From Acidobacteriota bacterium (GTDB taxonomy: Bacteria; Acidobacteriota; Terriglobia; UBA7540): 35,564 nucleotides of DNA. Of this stretch, positions 17,089 through 24,458 are shown piece after piece. The first letter of the stretch is position 1. Each line of letters opens with the position of its first letter. The stretch spans positions 1 to 35,564 of the forward strand of contig JAJYLL010000049.1 in assembly GCA_021787735.1 (NCBI GenBank), given 5' to 3'. Under the pieces are notes generated by a model. The model ran no database searches. It saw only the letters and a program-made list of their open reading frames with translations, and was not told where the DNA came from. The position numbers and the translations under genes were made by a program.

Positions 17089-17421
17089 GGCGCGACAAGC
17101 CCAGCCATGAGATCCTCTTCGGGTCACACCCGGGAACGGTGAAAGCGGCGTAACTGGCGCCGGATGTTGTTAAGCCGGCTCAGCCGCTGTTTTGAGGTCG
17201 CGGGTTTCAAACGCCTTAGTCCACTTAACGCTCCCGCTTCCGACGGGCTGGCACAGAAGGTCGCGGGAAGAAGGACGGCTTGACTCTTTAAGGCGGTCCG
17301 AAAAAAATACCGGCTCGACTCGGTTGGCATCCGGAATCCCAGACGAACCGGTTTGCGTCAACGAGTTAATTAAGTTTTTTTCGCTCCTTATCGGTCTGCC
17401 GGGAAAAAGAAAGACGTTCGA
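17089..17421. other. 333-base gap between convergent genes
   Basis: The region lies between the 3' ends of ric and cobA, so it should contain terminators rather than promoters. An A-run (17301-17307) and a T-run (17375-17381) could serve minus- and plus-strand termination respectively. The preceding stems are weak; the best is an imperfect palindrome at 17342-17359 with a bulge. No tRNA and no convincing small ORF was found. Confidence 0.5.
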
Positions 17422-18228
17422 TCATGGCGACGCAGGCGGGGCGATAACACAAGGGTCTTCCTGCTTTCGCTTGAACCAGTTGAGCGCCTCGCTCAAACGT
17501 GCAACTTCACCAACAACAATCAGCATGGGCGTTTCAAGGCGGGCCTCAGCCACTAAGCCTGCAATCGTGTCAAGGGTCCCAAGCACGGTCTTCTGGGCTT
17601 CACAAGTGGCGTGGCTAACCACGCCCACAGGCCTGCTTCCAGGCAAGCCGGATTTGATCAATGCATCCGTAATCTCGCCAAGCCACGTTGAGCCCATAAA
17701 GATGACCAGTGTATCGACGGCCCTGGCAACATTAATCCAACTGAGATCGGGAGACTTTCCGCTGTGCGCGCCGTGGGCAGTGACAAAAGCTACAGACGAC
17801 GCCACGCCACGGTGAGTGAGCGGAATCCCCGCAAAGCAAGCCGCTCCCAGAGCTGCGGAGACTCCGGGAATGATTTCAAAATCCACGCCCGCTTCCGCGC
17901 AGGCCAGTGCTTCCTCACCGCCGCGTCCAAAGATCAGCGGATCCCCACCTTTCAGGCGGACCACAGTTTTCCCTTCCCGGGCTTTCGAAACTATGAGGCG
18001 AGTAATCTCTTCCTGCTTCATGGAATGGGAACCGCAACGTTTGCCCACAAAAATGCACTCGGCGGACTCAGCAGCCTGATCCAGGAGATCTGCGCTAATC
18101 AGGGCGTCATAAAGGACCACATCTGCCTGGCGCAGAGCACGGAGGGCCCGGAGCGTTATCAGGTCATCGGCACCCGGTCCGGCACCAACGATAAAGACCT
18201 TGCCTGTGGGTTTGGCCGTGCCTTTCAT
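17422..18228 (-). CDS. cobA: Uroporphyrinogen-III C-methyltransferase (SUMT)
   Basis: A 268-residue cytoplasmic enzyme that uses two S-adenosylmethionine molecules to convert uroporphyrinogen III to precorrin-2, the branch point to siroheme and cobalamin. Family motifs are clear: VFIVGAGPGADDLITLRA at the N-terminus, VRLKGGDPLIFGRGGEE in the SAM/substrate region, IIPGVSAALGAACFAGIPLTHR, and TPMLIVVGEVA near the C-terminus. It is a stand-alone SUMT rather than a CysG fusion. Its ATG overlaps the stop codon of the dehydrogenase/chelatase gene (ATGA at 18225-18228), so the two are translationally coupled and together make sirohydrochlorin or siroheme. With sat upstream, the probable purpose is the siroheme cofactor of sulfite reductase. 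Confidence 0.93.
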   Translation of the reverse strand: MKGTAKPTGKVFIVGAGPGADDLITLRALRALRQADVVLYDALISADLLDQAAESAECIFVGKRCGSHSMKQEEITRLIVSKAREGKTVVRLKGGDPLIFGRGGEEALACAEAGVDFEIIPGVSAALGAACFAGIPLTHRGVASSVAFVTAHGAHSGKSPDLSWINVARAVDTLVIFMGSTWLGEITDALIKSGLPGSRPVGVVSHATCEAQKTVLGTLDTIAGLVAEARLETPMLIVVGEVARLSEALNWFKRKQEDPCVIAPPASP

Positions 18229-18803
18229 TTCTTCAGCGCCTTTTCGATAAACTCGCTCACCATCTTCTTCTGCGTTTCCAAATCTCCGGGAATTTCCAAT
18301 TTCAATTTTGAACGCAAAAGCCCTACTATCTGCGTCAAATCGGCAGCGTTTTCAGGAATGGCATCGTCAAGGTATTCGCGCAACTTTCCCGCCAGAGCAG
18401 GACTGCGGCCGCTGGTGCTGATGGCAATTTTCAGGTCGCCACGATCGACTATCGCCGGCATATAAAAATTGCAAACCTTGGGTTTGTCCACCACGTTACA
18501 CAGAACACCGCGCCGGTCGGCTTCCTCAAAAACCGCTTTCTGGATTTTCGAATCATTGGTTGCGGCAATCACAATAAAGTAGCGCCGGCTGAGATCAGTC
18601 TGCTCAAATTTGCGGCGCAGGAGTTCAATCCGTCCGGTTTCGCCTAACTCCTCAATTTCAGCGTCAGTTCTGGGCGCAATGACGGTGACGCGGGCTCCCG
18701 ACCGGATCAACTGCTTCGCACGCAGGGTGGCCATTTTCCCTCCGCCCACAACCAACGCGCGCCGCCCGTCCAGTTTGAGAAATATCGGGAACATTTCCTT
18801 CAT
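18225..18803 (-). CDS. Precorrin-2 dehydrogenase / sirohydrochlorin ferrochelatase (Met8/CysG-N type)
   Basis: A 192-residue protein corresponding to the N-terminal half of CysG or to yeast Met8p. It oxidises precorrin-2 with NAD+ to sirohydrochlorin and may also insert iron to give siroheme. The Rossmann nucleotide loop is ALVVGGGKMATLRAKQLI (about 16-33). The signature NVVDKPKVCNFYMPAIVDRG follows, with an Asp in the position of the Met8p catalytic residue, then IAISTSGRSPALAGKLR in the dimer/helical region. Length agrees with stand-alone homologues. The start ATG has GGAG a few bases upstream; a second ATG is at codon 4. It is coupled by a four-base overlap to cobA and lies 85 bases after the OsmC gene. 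Confidence 0.9.
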   Translation of the reverse strand: MKEMFPIFLKLDGRRALVVGGGKMATLRAKQLIRSGARVTVIAPRTDAEIEELGETGRIELLRRKFEQTDLSRRYFIVIAATNDSKIQKAVFEEADRRGVLCNVVDKPKVCNFYMPAIVDRGDLKIAISTSGRSPALAGKLREYLDDAIPENAADLTQIVGLLRSKLKLEIPGDLETQKKMVSEFIEKALKK

Positions 18804-18888
18804 GCGCCACTCCGGAAGTGGGTCCCTCCCTTTCTACTCAACCGCTGCCAGCAGTGAAGGAATGATGAACACCTCCCGAACAGCCCCC

Positions 18889-19371
18889 TCAAGGCACGGC
18901 CTCCACCTGTATATGAGGCTCCAGCTTGACGGCGGCCGTAATAGAATTCTTAATGATGCAGTCGCGATGCGCCTGCTCAAGAACCATCTGCGCGATCTCC
19001 GCGTCCTCTTCAGACCTGAACGTCAGGCGCGGTTTGAGGATTATTTCCGTAAAGCGATATCTGCCATCTGCGTATTCCATCATGCCGTCCGCTTCGCTCT
19101 CGTAACGGACCAGCTCAACCTCCTCCCTGTGCGCGTATGCAAGGAAGGTCATCAACAGGCAGGAGTCCGCCGCGGCAACCAGCATGTCTTCAGGAGACCA
19201 ACAGGAGGGGTCACCTTTGAACTCGGGAGGACTCGAAACCGGCAGCGGAGGTTTGCCGTCAATCGATGCGCTTCCGCGCCTTCCGTCATCCCATGCCAGG
19301 CGGCTCAGATAATGAAAACTTCGTCGGGTTTCTTTTGTTTTCAAGGCAAATTCCTTATGCTCAGCCAGCAC
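18889..19371 (-). CDS. OsmC/Ohr-family protein
   Basis: A protein of up to 160 residues of the OsmC fold, which uses two cysteines to reduce organic hydroperoxides. Cys71 (MLVAAADSCLLMTFL) and Cys138 (AHRDCIIKNSI) occupy the usual two active-site positions on the central helices, and the Glu in PEDM is also conserved. Cys57 is extra. No in-frame ATG exists upstream of the catalytic region. The start is either GTG at 19371 (just after an in-frame TAG, with AGGAAG close by) or TTG at 19344, which has AAGGA at better spacing. It sits between the kinase-BON and siroheme genes. In this context it might act on peroxide stress or on sulfur-containing peroxidic or persulfide species; that is inference. 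Confidence 0.83.
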   Translation of the reverse strand: MLAEHKEFALKTKETRRSFHYLSRLAWDDGRRGSASIDGKPPLPVSSPPEFKGDPSCWSPEDMLVAAADSCLLMTFLAYAHREEVELVRYESEADGMMEYADGRYRFTEIILKPRLTFRSEEDAEIAQMVLEQAHRDCIIKNSITAAVKLEPHIQVEAVP

Positions 19372-19478
19372 TGCTTCCTACTGCACAAATACCTGCTGCT
19401 ACCAGAGGGCGCAGAAATTGATGATTTTTGCACCGCGCGATCTTCGCCTTGCGGCGCGACCGCGCGCAGCAACCCAGG

Positions 19479-20318
19479 TTATGGCTCCGCAAACTCGGGG
19501 AAACGGCGAAGATTTACACCCACATTCTTCACGCCTTCCACTGTCTTTACGATCAACCGGACATCATCCTCGCTTGGGCCAGCCTGTCGAATCAGCACCC
19601 CGGTGGTGGCAACCTCTCCAAAGACTTCTACGTTCCCGTCGTCGGCGCGCACCTCAAACTTAATGGCTCCCGACTTTGAATTGGCAGCCAGAGCAACTTT
19701 GATCTTGCAGGCAAGAGCGTAATCACGCAGCTGCTTCCTTACTTCCTCAGTGGTAGCAAAAGCCGGCAACTGAACAGCCGCGGCAACCATAGCACATGCC
19801 GTCGTGATCGATATATTTCCCAGATTGATCACGATGTCATAATTCTTGGCGTCACGCCAATCAACGCCATAGACAAATTTGGTCCATCGGACTCGCTCTT
19901 CGTCTACGAGGCGGATGTAATCCCGCGCCGACTCATATTTCAAGCCCTGACGCTCCATCACCTCCCGGATTCTTTCAGACATGGGAGCGATCAGCCTGAC
20001 CCGAAGCACGGTTGGCAAATCTTTGAGCAGCAAGTGCCCGGCGTGTCCGTGATAGACAAGGTTGCCTTCAACGCAAGCGTCAGCCAAAGCGGATTGCAAA
20101 GCAATCACGTAGATGCGCCGGTCTGAGGTCATCCGTTCCCAGAAGCGCGCACTCTTTTCAATCTTTCCGCGCAACTTCTCCTCTGAGACGCCTAGCTTCC
20201 CAGCCGCCTGGACCAGAACTTCCCGTGCCAGTGAAGGATAGCCCAATGCTGTAGCCAGACACTCCGCAAACGCTTTGCCACCGCTCATCGAACCTCGCGA
20301 AATCGTTATGATTGCCAT
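19479..20318 (-). CDS. Cytidylate kinase-like P-loop protein fused to a BON domain (copy 1)
   Basis: A 279-residue protein with two regions. Residues about 1-195 resemble the cytidylate-kinase-like P-loop family: ITISRGSMSGGKAFAECLA forms the nucleotide loop, with later HGHAGHLLLKD, VLRVRLIAPMSERIREVM and the lid-like segment RVRWTKFVYGVDWRDAKNYD. Residues about 205-279 look like a BON domain: IKFEVRADDGNVEVFGEV followed by VKTVEGVKNVGVNL. BON domains usually bind membranes or ligands. The loop ends GGKA rather than GK(S/T), as in many family members, so kinase activity is unproven. It has a clear paralogue at 21415-22257 and each follows a TauE/SafE gene. AGAAAGGAAAG serves as a ribosome binding site. 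The substrate is unknown; a role linked to sulfur anion transport or APS chemistry is suggested only by neighbours. Confidence 0.7.
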   Translation of the reverse strand: MAIITISRGSMSGGKAFAECLATALGYPSLAREVLVQAAGKLGVSEEKLRGKIEKSARFWERMTSDRRIYVIALQSALADACVEGNLVYHGHAGHLLLKDLPTVLRVRLIAPMSERIREVMERQGLKYESARDYIRLVDEERVRWTKFVYGVDWRDAKNYDIVINLGNISITTACAMVAAAVQLPAFATTEEVRKQLRDYALACKIKVALAANSKSGAIKFEVRADDGNVEVFGEVATTGVLIRQAGPSEDDVRLIVKTVEGVKNVGVNLRRFPEFAEP

Positions 20319-20421
20319 GAGCAGCTTTCCTTTCTGTTCTTCAGCTTCAAAGATCCCTCAGATAAGCGACCAGTGGCCAAAACCAGGGACAAAATGACGG
20401 AACCGTAGAATAATCCCATAT

Positions 20422-21258
20422 TTAAAGTTTTCCGGTCAGGCCACTGTAAATCATCTCAATTGCCATGACAAAAACAATAAAACTGAAAAATACCCTTAGC
20501 GGTTTCGTAGGGACCCTCATCAAAAGCTTAGCGCCACTGAAGGCGCCCACTAGGACTCCTATCATGACCGGCATCGTCAATCCCGGATCAATAAAACCCT
20601 GCAGGAGATAGACCCCCGCACTTGCGGCCGCTGTAATGCCAATCATGAAATTGCTGGTTGTCGTTGAAACTTTATACGGCAAGCGCATAAGTTGATCCAT
20701 AGCCAACACTTTCACGGCTCCGGAGCCGATCCCAAGTAGCCCGGAGAGGGCTCCTGCAATCAGCATCATGGAAAAACCACCCATTGTATTGTAAACCCGG
20801 TATGGTTTCCAAGCGGGAGGATCAGGGTAGCTGCCCTCCATCCGCAAACGTGTCGCAAGCCAGTCGGATGGTCCGCTGCCTTCCAATTCCTCCTTACGCC
20901 GGTAAGACATGTAGGCCGAATAGAGCAAGACCAGGCCAAAGATAATAGAGATCGTCGTCGCATGGAGATATGCAGCAAGGATAGCCCCTCCGATTGCCCC
21001 CGCGGTGGCAGCAACCTGCAGAAACATGCCGACCCGAAGGTTCGTATAGCCCTCGCTGAGATAGGCTGCCGCGGCACCGGAGGATGTGGCAATCACCGAT
21101 ATCAGTGAAGCACCTACGGCATAGCGCAGGCTGACGTGGAAAAGCAGCACAAGCATCGGAACCAGAAGTACGCCGCCTCCCAGTCCGGTTAGCGAACCGA
21201 TTAACCCTGCAAAGGATGCCCCAATGAGCAAATAAATGCTGAACACCGTCACACTCAT
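20422..21258 (-). CDS. TauE/SafE-family sulfite/anion exporter (paralogue 3)
   Basis: A 278-residue inner-membrane protein of the TauE/SafE family, with about eight membrane helices in two inverted repeats. The first repeat carries GSLTGLGGGVLLVPMLVLLF and the second LGIGSGAVKVLAMDQLMRLPYKVSTTTSNF, both strongly conserved in the two other copies. The ATG at 21258 is chosen because it places the first glycine motif 20 residues from the start, exactly as in the paralogue at 22669-23502; a TTG at 21273 is an alternative. The only good Shine-Dalgarno sequence (AAAGGAG, 21293-21299) is 34 bases away, with a hairpin between. Family members move sulfite, sulfoacetate or other organosulfur anions. 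It pairs with kinase-BON copy 1, 103 bases downstream. Confidence 0.85.
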   Translation of the reverse strand: MSVTVFSIYLLIGASFAGLIGSLTGLGGGVLLVPMLVLLFHVSLRYAVGASLISVIATSSGAAAAYLSEGYTNLRVGMFLQVAATAGAIGGAILAAYLHATTISIIFGLVLLYSAYMSYRRKEELEGSGPSDWLATRLRMEGSYPDPPAWKPYRVYNTMGGFSMMLIAGALSGLLGIGSGAVKVLAMDQLMRLPYKVSTTTSNFMIGITAAASAGVYLLQGFIDPGLTMPVMIGVLVGAFSGAKLLMRVPTKPLRVFFSFIVFVMAIEMIYSGLTGKL

Positions 21259-21269
21259 ATAGAGAACCC

Positions 21270-21291
21270 GCAAGCCCCGGACGGAGCTTGC
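21270..21291 (-). promoter_or_regulatory. Hairpin between Shine-Dalgarno and start of the third TauE gene
   Basis: GCAAGC (21270-21275) and GCTTGC (21286-21291) are perfect 6-base arms around a 10-base loop. They lie between AAAGGAG (21293-21299) and the preferred ATG at 21258. If the stem forms, the effective distance falls from 34 to about 12 bases. This is visible in the sequence; the function is inferred. Confidence 0.3.
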
Positions 21292-21414
21292 ACTCCTTTC
21301 ATCATGGCCGCTTGCCTCTGGAACCGAAGCGATAATTTCCCTTTAGCTTGAACACCCTTGGAAACGAACGCAGGGGAAGTCGGAAGGGCGTTGACGATGC
21401 CCTCACGCCTTGAT

Positions 21415-22257
21415 TCATGCCGCTCTGCCGGAACTACTCGATTCCCTGACAGACAGAGTAACCTTCTTGACTCCTTCCACCGCCTGCGCAACCTGCCGGG
21501 CCTCCCGCTCGATTGCCTCCGGGGCCTTCGACGCCGCTTCACCAGCGTCCCGCTGCCATATGATCTCCACTGTTCCATCGTCAGCATGGACGTCGAAGCG
21601 GCAACTCTGGCATATCGGCTTTGCCACCAGCGCTACTTTCACCCTGCATGCCAGAGCAAAATCTCTGAGCTTCTTCTTTACTTCCTCGGTGGTAGCGTAA
21701 GCAGGTGTCTGCAACACGCCTGCCACCATGGCGCAGGCGCTGCCCAAGCTGACGTTTCGCAGGTTGATAACGATGTCGTAATTTCTCGGGTCACGCCAAT
21801 CCACTCCGTAGACAAATTTGGTCCATCCGATACGCTCCTGGTCAACGTAGCGGATGTATTCCTCCGCTGCCTCAGGTGACAGGCCTTGCCGGTCCATCAC
21901 GGCGCGGACCCGCATAGACATTGGCGCAATCAGCCGTACCCTGAGGACGTTCGGCACATCCTTTAGCAGGAAGTGTCCGGCGTGACCATGATAGATCAGG
22001 TCGCCGGAAACACATTGGTCCGCCAAGGCAGACTGCAACGCAACCAGATAGACATGCCGATGCGTTGTCAGTTTTTCATAAGGTCCGGTGCTCGTCTGGA
22101 TCTTCTCCCTCAGGACATCTTCGGTGACACCGAGCCTTTCTGCCGCCGCCACAAGGACCTCACGGCCGAGAACGGGGTATCCCAACCTGGAGGCCAGGCA
22201 GTTAGCGAACGCTTCCCCGCCACTCATCGAACCCCGTGATATCGTTACGATGGCCAT
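21415..22257 (-). CDS. Cytidylate kinase-like P-loop protein fused to a BON-like domain (copy 2)
   Basis: The ATG at 22257 is preferred over an open extension upstream because a near-perfect AAGGAGGT lies seven bases before it and because the protein then starts exactly like copy 1 (MAIVTISRGSMSGG). It gives 280 residues. The P-loop region ISRGSMSGGEAFANCLA has Glu where copy 1 has Lys. The middle part (HGHAGHFLLKDVPNVLRVRL; RIGWTKFVYGVDWRDPRNYD) is nearly the same as copy 1. The C-terminal about 75 residues are a more diverged BON-like segment, with an extra Cys pair (ICQSCRF) and an AVEGVKKVTLSV ending. It lies 46 bases after a DUF1634 gene and 156 bases before the third TauE start. Activity and substrate are unknown. 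Confidence 0.7.
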   Translation of the reverse strand: MAIVTISRGSMSGGEAFANCLASRLGYPVLGREVLVAAAERLGVTEDVLREKIQTSTGPYEKLTTHRHVYLVALQSALADQCVSGDLIYHGHAGHFLLKDVPNVLRVRLIAPMSMRVRAVMDRQGLSPEAAEEYIRYVDQERIGWTKFVYGVDWRDPRNYDIVINLRNVSLGSACAMVAGVLQTPAYATTEEVKKKLRDFALACRVKVALVAKPICQSCRFDVHADDGTVEIIWQRDAGEAASKAPEAIEREARQVAQAVEGVKKVTLSVRESSSSGRAA

Positions 22258-22303
22258 AAACAGTACCTCCTTTGTGTCATTCTCGACTCCGGCACGGAGC
22301 CGC

Positions 22304-22675
22304 TCACTCGCCGGCAAAAAAGAGTGCGTAAGACAACATGGCAAGAACAAGAAATGTGATGACCACAAAGACCTTGTCCCGGTTCAGCAGGAAAAGGACT
22401 CCTGTCAATGCCACACGGATCACCTGAATGCCTACCAACAGCATCAGCCCAAACTGGATGGCCCCCCTGCCGGACCCTTCTGTGAAGTCCTTCCAGATGC
22501 CTGCCAGGCTCCGCAGATCGGACGGCTCCCCCCGGAATATGCGGTAGTGGACCGGAGTTGAGCCGTGTCGCCACATGTAAAGGGCACCCCCAAAAAGAAC
22601 AATGGCCGCCGAGGTTAATACCCCCGCCAAAAGCACATACCCAATCAGTTTTTCCATCCGTCGAATGGTTACCAT
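22304..22675 (-). CDS. DUF1634 family small membrane protein
   Basis: A 123-residue protein with three predicted membrane segments: LIGYVLLAGVLTSAAIVLFG, IQFGLMLLVGIQVIRVALTG and VFVVITFLVLAMLSYALFF. The segment order, the GGxxYxxRHG-like motif (GGALYMWRHGST) and the gene position next to TauE/SafE match the DUF1634 family, whose members are commonly encoded beside sulfite exporters. It may be an accessory subunit of the exporter. The first ATG overlaps the stop codon of the TauE gene upstream (22669-22675), indicating translational coupling; an alternative ATG is six codons later. Confidence 0.75.
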   Translation of the reverse strand: MVTIRRMEKLIGYVLLAGVLTSAAIVLFGGALYMWRHGSTPVHYRIFRGEPSDLRSLAGIWKDFTEGSGRGAIQFGLMLLVGIQVIRVALTGVLFLLNRDKVFVVITFLVLAMLSYALFFAGE

Positions 22676-23502
22676 TGCGTCAAACCCTTATAAATCATTT
22701 CTAACGCCATGATCAGGACCACCACGCTGAAGAAGATTCGCAGCGGTTTCGCCCGCAGAAACATCAACAGCTTGGCTCCGACCACGGCGCCTCCAAAAAC
22801 GCCCAGCATGACCGGCATCGCCAGCACCGGGTCGATGTACCCGTGGTGAAGGTAAATCCCCGCGCTGGCCGCAGCCGTAATCCCAATCATGAAATTGCTG
22901 GTGCTGGTTGAAACCTTGTAGGGGAGCCGCATCACCTGATCCATGGCAAGCACGTTGACTGCACCGGCACCGATCCCCAGCAGTCCGGAAACGATTCCCG
23001 CTGCGCCCATCAGGAGAAAAGATGGAATGACGCGGTATACCTTGTAGGATTGCCAGCCGCCTGGTGCCGGGAAGCTGCCCTCCATGCGCAGCCGCACCGC
23101 GAGTGGGTCGGAAGGCCGGTCTTCGTCCCACCCCTCCTTCCGGCGAAACGAGAGGTAGCCGGAATAGAGCAGTATCAGGCCGAAAGCTGTCATGAGCACC
23201 GGGACCGGAACCATCGTCAGGAGGAAGGCTCCAAGAATGCCGCCGCCGATTGAAGTAAGCTGGAGAAACATGCCCACGCGAAGGTTTGTATAACCCTCGC
23301 GGAGGAACGCGGCCGCCGCTCCCGATGAGGTTGCAATGACGGCGACCAGCGACGCCCCGGCGGCATAGCGCATATGGATGTCGAAAAGCAAGACCAGCAT
23401 CGGAACCAGAATGATGCCGCCGCCCAAGCCGGTTAGGGCCCCCACGATACCCGTGACAAACGAGCCAATCGCCATCAGGATCAGGACCAAGGCCGTCGAC
23501 AT
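22669..23502 (-). CDS. TauE/SafE-family sulfite/anion exporter (paralogue 2)
   Basis: A 277-residue polytopic inner-membrane protein with the two TauE repeats: GALTGLGGGIILVPMLVLLF near residue 20 and LGIGAGAVNVLAMDQVMRLPYKVSTSTSNF in the second half. A cytoplasmic loop of about 45 residues between them (SFRRKEGWDEDRPSDPLAVRLRMEGSFPAPGGWQ, quoted here in two parts: SFRRKEGWDEDRP and SDPLAVRLRMEG) is shared with the neighbouring copies. GAAGGAG precedes the ATG by seven bases. The gene overlaps the DUF1634 gene and follows the first TauE copy by 44 bases. It is likely to export sulfite or a related anion produced by the pathway involving Sat; direction and substrate are inferred from the family. 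Confidence 0.87.
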   Translation of the reverse strand: MSTALVLILMAIGSFVTGIVGALTGLGGGIILVPMLVLLFDIHMRYAAGASLVAVIATSSGAAAAFLREGYTNLRVGMFLQLTSIGGGILGAFLLTMVPVPVLMTAFGLILLYSGYLSFRRKEGWDEDRPSDPLAVRLRMEGSFPAPGGWQSYKVYRVIPSFLLMGAAGIVSGLLGIGAGAVNVLAMDQVMRLPYKVSTSTSNFMIGITAAASAGIYLHHGYIDPVLAMPVMLGVFGGAVVGAKLLMFLRAKPLRIFFSVVVLIMALEMIYKGLTQW

Positions 23503-23546
23503 CGAAAGTCTCCTTCAATGTGCAATCTCCATGAATCCGCAGCACT

Positions 23547-24389
23547 TCAATGCGCCAATCCCCTGGCGACGCCTTTGTAAATCATTTCGAGAGCTGCGAC
23601 GAGCACCAGAAAGCTGAAAAAAAGCCTCAGGGGCTTTGCCCTTACAATCATCAGGAGCCTTGCCCCTACAGCTGCACCGATAAAGATTCCCAGCACTACC
23701 GGCATAGTCAGGACCGGGTCAATGTACCCCCGGTGAAGATAAACACCTGCACTCCCCGCGGCCGTGATCCCGATCATGAAGTTGCTGGTGGTGGTGGAAA
23801 CCTTGTAAGGCAGCCGCATCACCTGATCCATCACCAGCACATTAACCGCGCCAGCGCCAATGCCGAGCAGACCGGAGATGATTCCCGCCACACCCATCAG
23901 AAGCGCACCGGGAATCACGCTGAAAACCTTGTAGGGTTTCCAACCTCCGAGCACCGGGTAACTGCTCTCCATGTGGAAGCGCACGGCCAACGGGTCAGAG
24001 GGCCTGTCGGGTTCGCTCTCCTCTTTCCGCCGGAAAGTCATGTAGCTGGAGTAGAGCAGGACCGTACCAAAAATCGCCATGAGCGCGGGAACCGGTACAA
24101 GAGCTGCCAGAAGTGCTCCAGCGATGCCCCCGCTGATGGAAGTCATCTGGAGAAACATGCCGATCCGGAGGTTCGTATAGCCCTGGCTGAGGAAAGCAAT
24201 TGTGGCCGCTGTCGAAGTCGCAGTGACGGCGATAAGGGAGGCACCTGCCGCGTTGTGCATGTTGACGTCAAAGAGCAACACCAACATGGGGACCAGAATG
24301 ATGCCTCCCCCTTCACCTGTTAGAGCGCCTACGATCCCGGCAGCAAAGGCGCCTGCTGCCACCAGCGACAAGTACGGCAACGTTTCCAT
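23547..24389 (-). CDS. TauE/SafE-family sulfite/anion exporter (paralogue 1)
   Basis: A 280-residue member of the TauE/SafE family and the first of three copies downstream of sat. It begins with GALTGEGGGIILVPML, where the second motif Gly-Leu-Gly of the other copies is Gly-Glu-Gly, which places an acidic residue in the conserved loop. The second repeat LGIGAGAVNVLVMDQVMRLPYKVSTTTSNF is almost unchanged. GGGAGGA lies eight bases before the ATG. It is very similar to paralogue 2 throughout, suggesting tandem duplication. It follows sat by 69 bases in the same direction, so the two probably share a transcript. Sulfite or another sulfur anion is the probable substrate. Confidence 0.87.
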   Translation of the reverse strand: METLPYLSLVAAGAFAAGIVGALTGEGGGIILVPMLVLLFDVNMHNAAGASLIAVTATSTAATIAFLSQGYTNLRIGMFLQMTSISGGIAGALLAALVPVPALMAIFGTVLLYSSYMTFRRKEESEPDRPSDPLAVRFHMESSYPVLGGWKPYKVFSVIPGALLMGVAGIISGLLGIGAGAVNVLVMDQVMRLPYKVSTTTSNFMIGITAAGSAGVYLHRGYIDPVLTMPVVLGIFIGAAVGARLLMIVRAKPLRLFFSFLVLVAALEMIYKGVARGLAH

Positions 24390-24458
24390 CGCGCATTCCT
24401 CCCTGGAGCCATTCTGTGCAAACCCGGCGACAGGAACGGCGCCAGGCGCTAGCGGGCC

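Noticed and set aside
17151..17360. Possible tRNA or structured RNA in the gap between ric and cobA
   Set aside because: No cloverleaf with acceptor and T-arm pairing could be built; the T-loop-like GGGTTTCAAAC stretch lacks matching arms.
22258..22368. N-terminal extension of kinase-BON copy 2
   Set aside because: The extension has no counterpart in copy 1 and a near-perfect Shine-Dalgarno sequence precedes the internal ATG at 22257.
20422..24389. The three TauE copies as an assembly artefact
   Set aside because: The copies differ at many positions and have different neighbours and start regions, so they are genuine paralogues.
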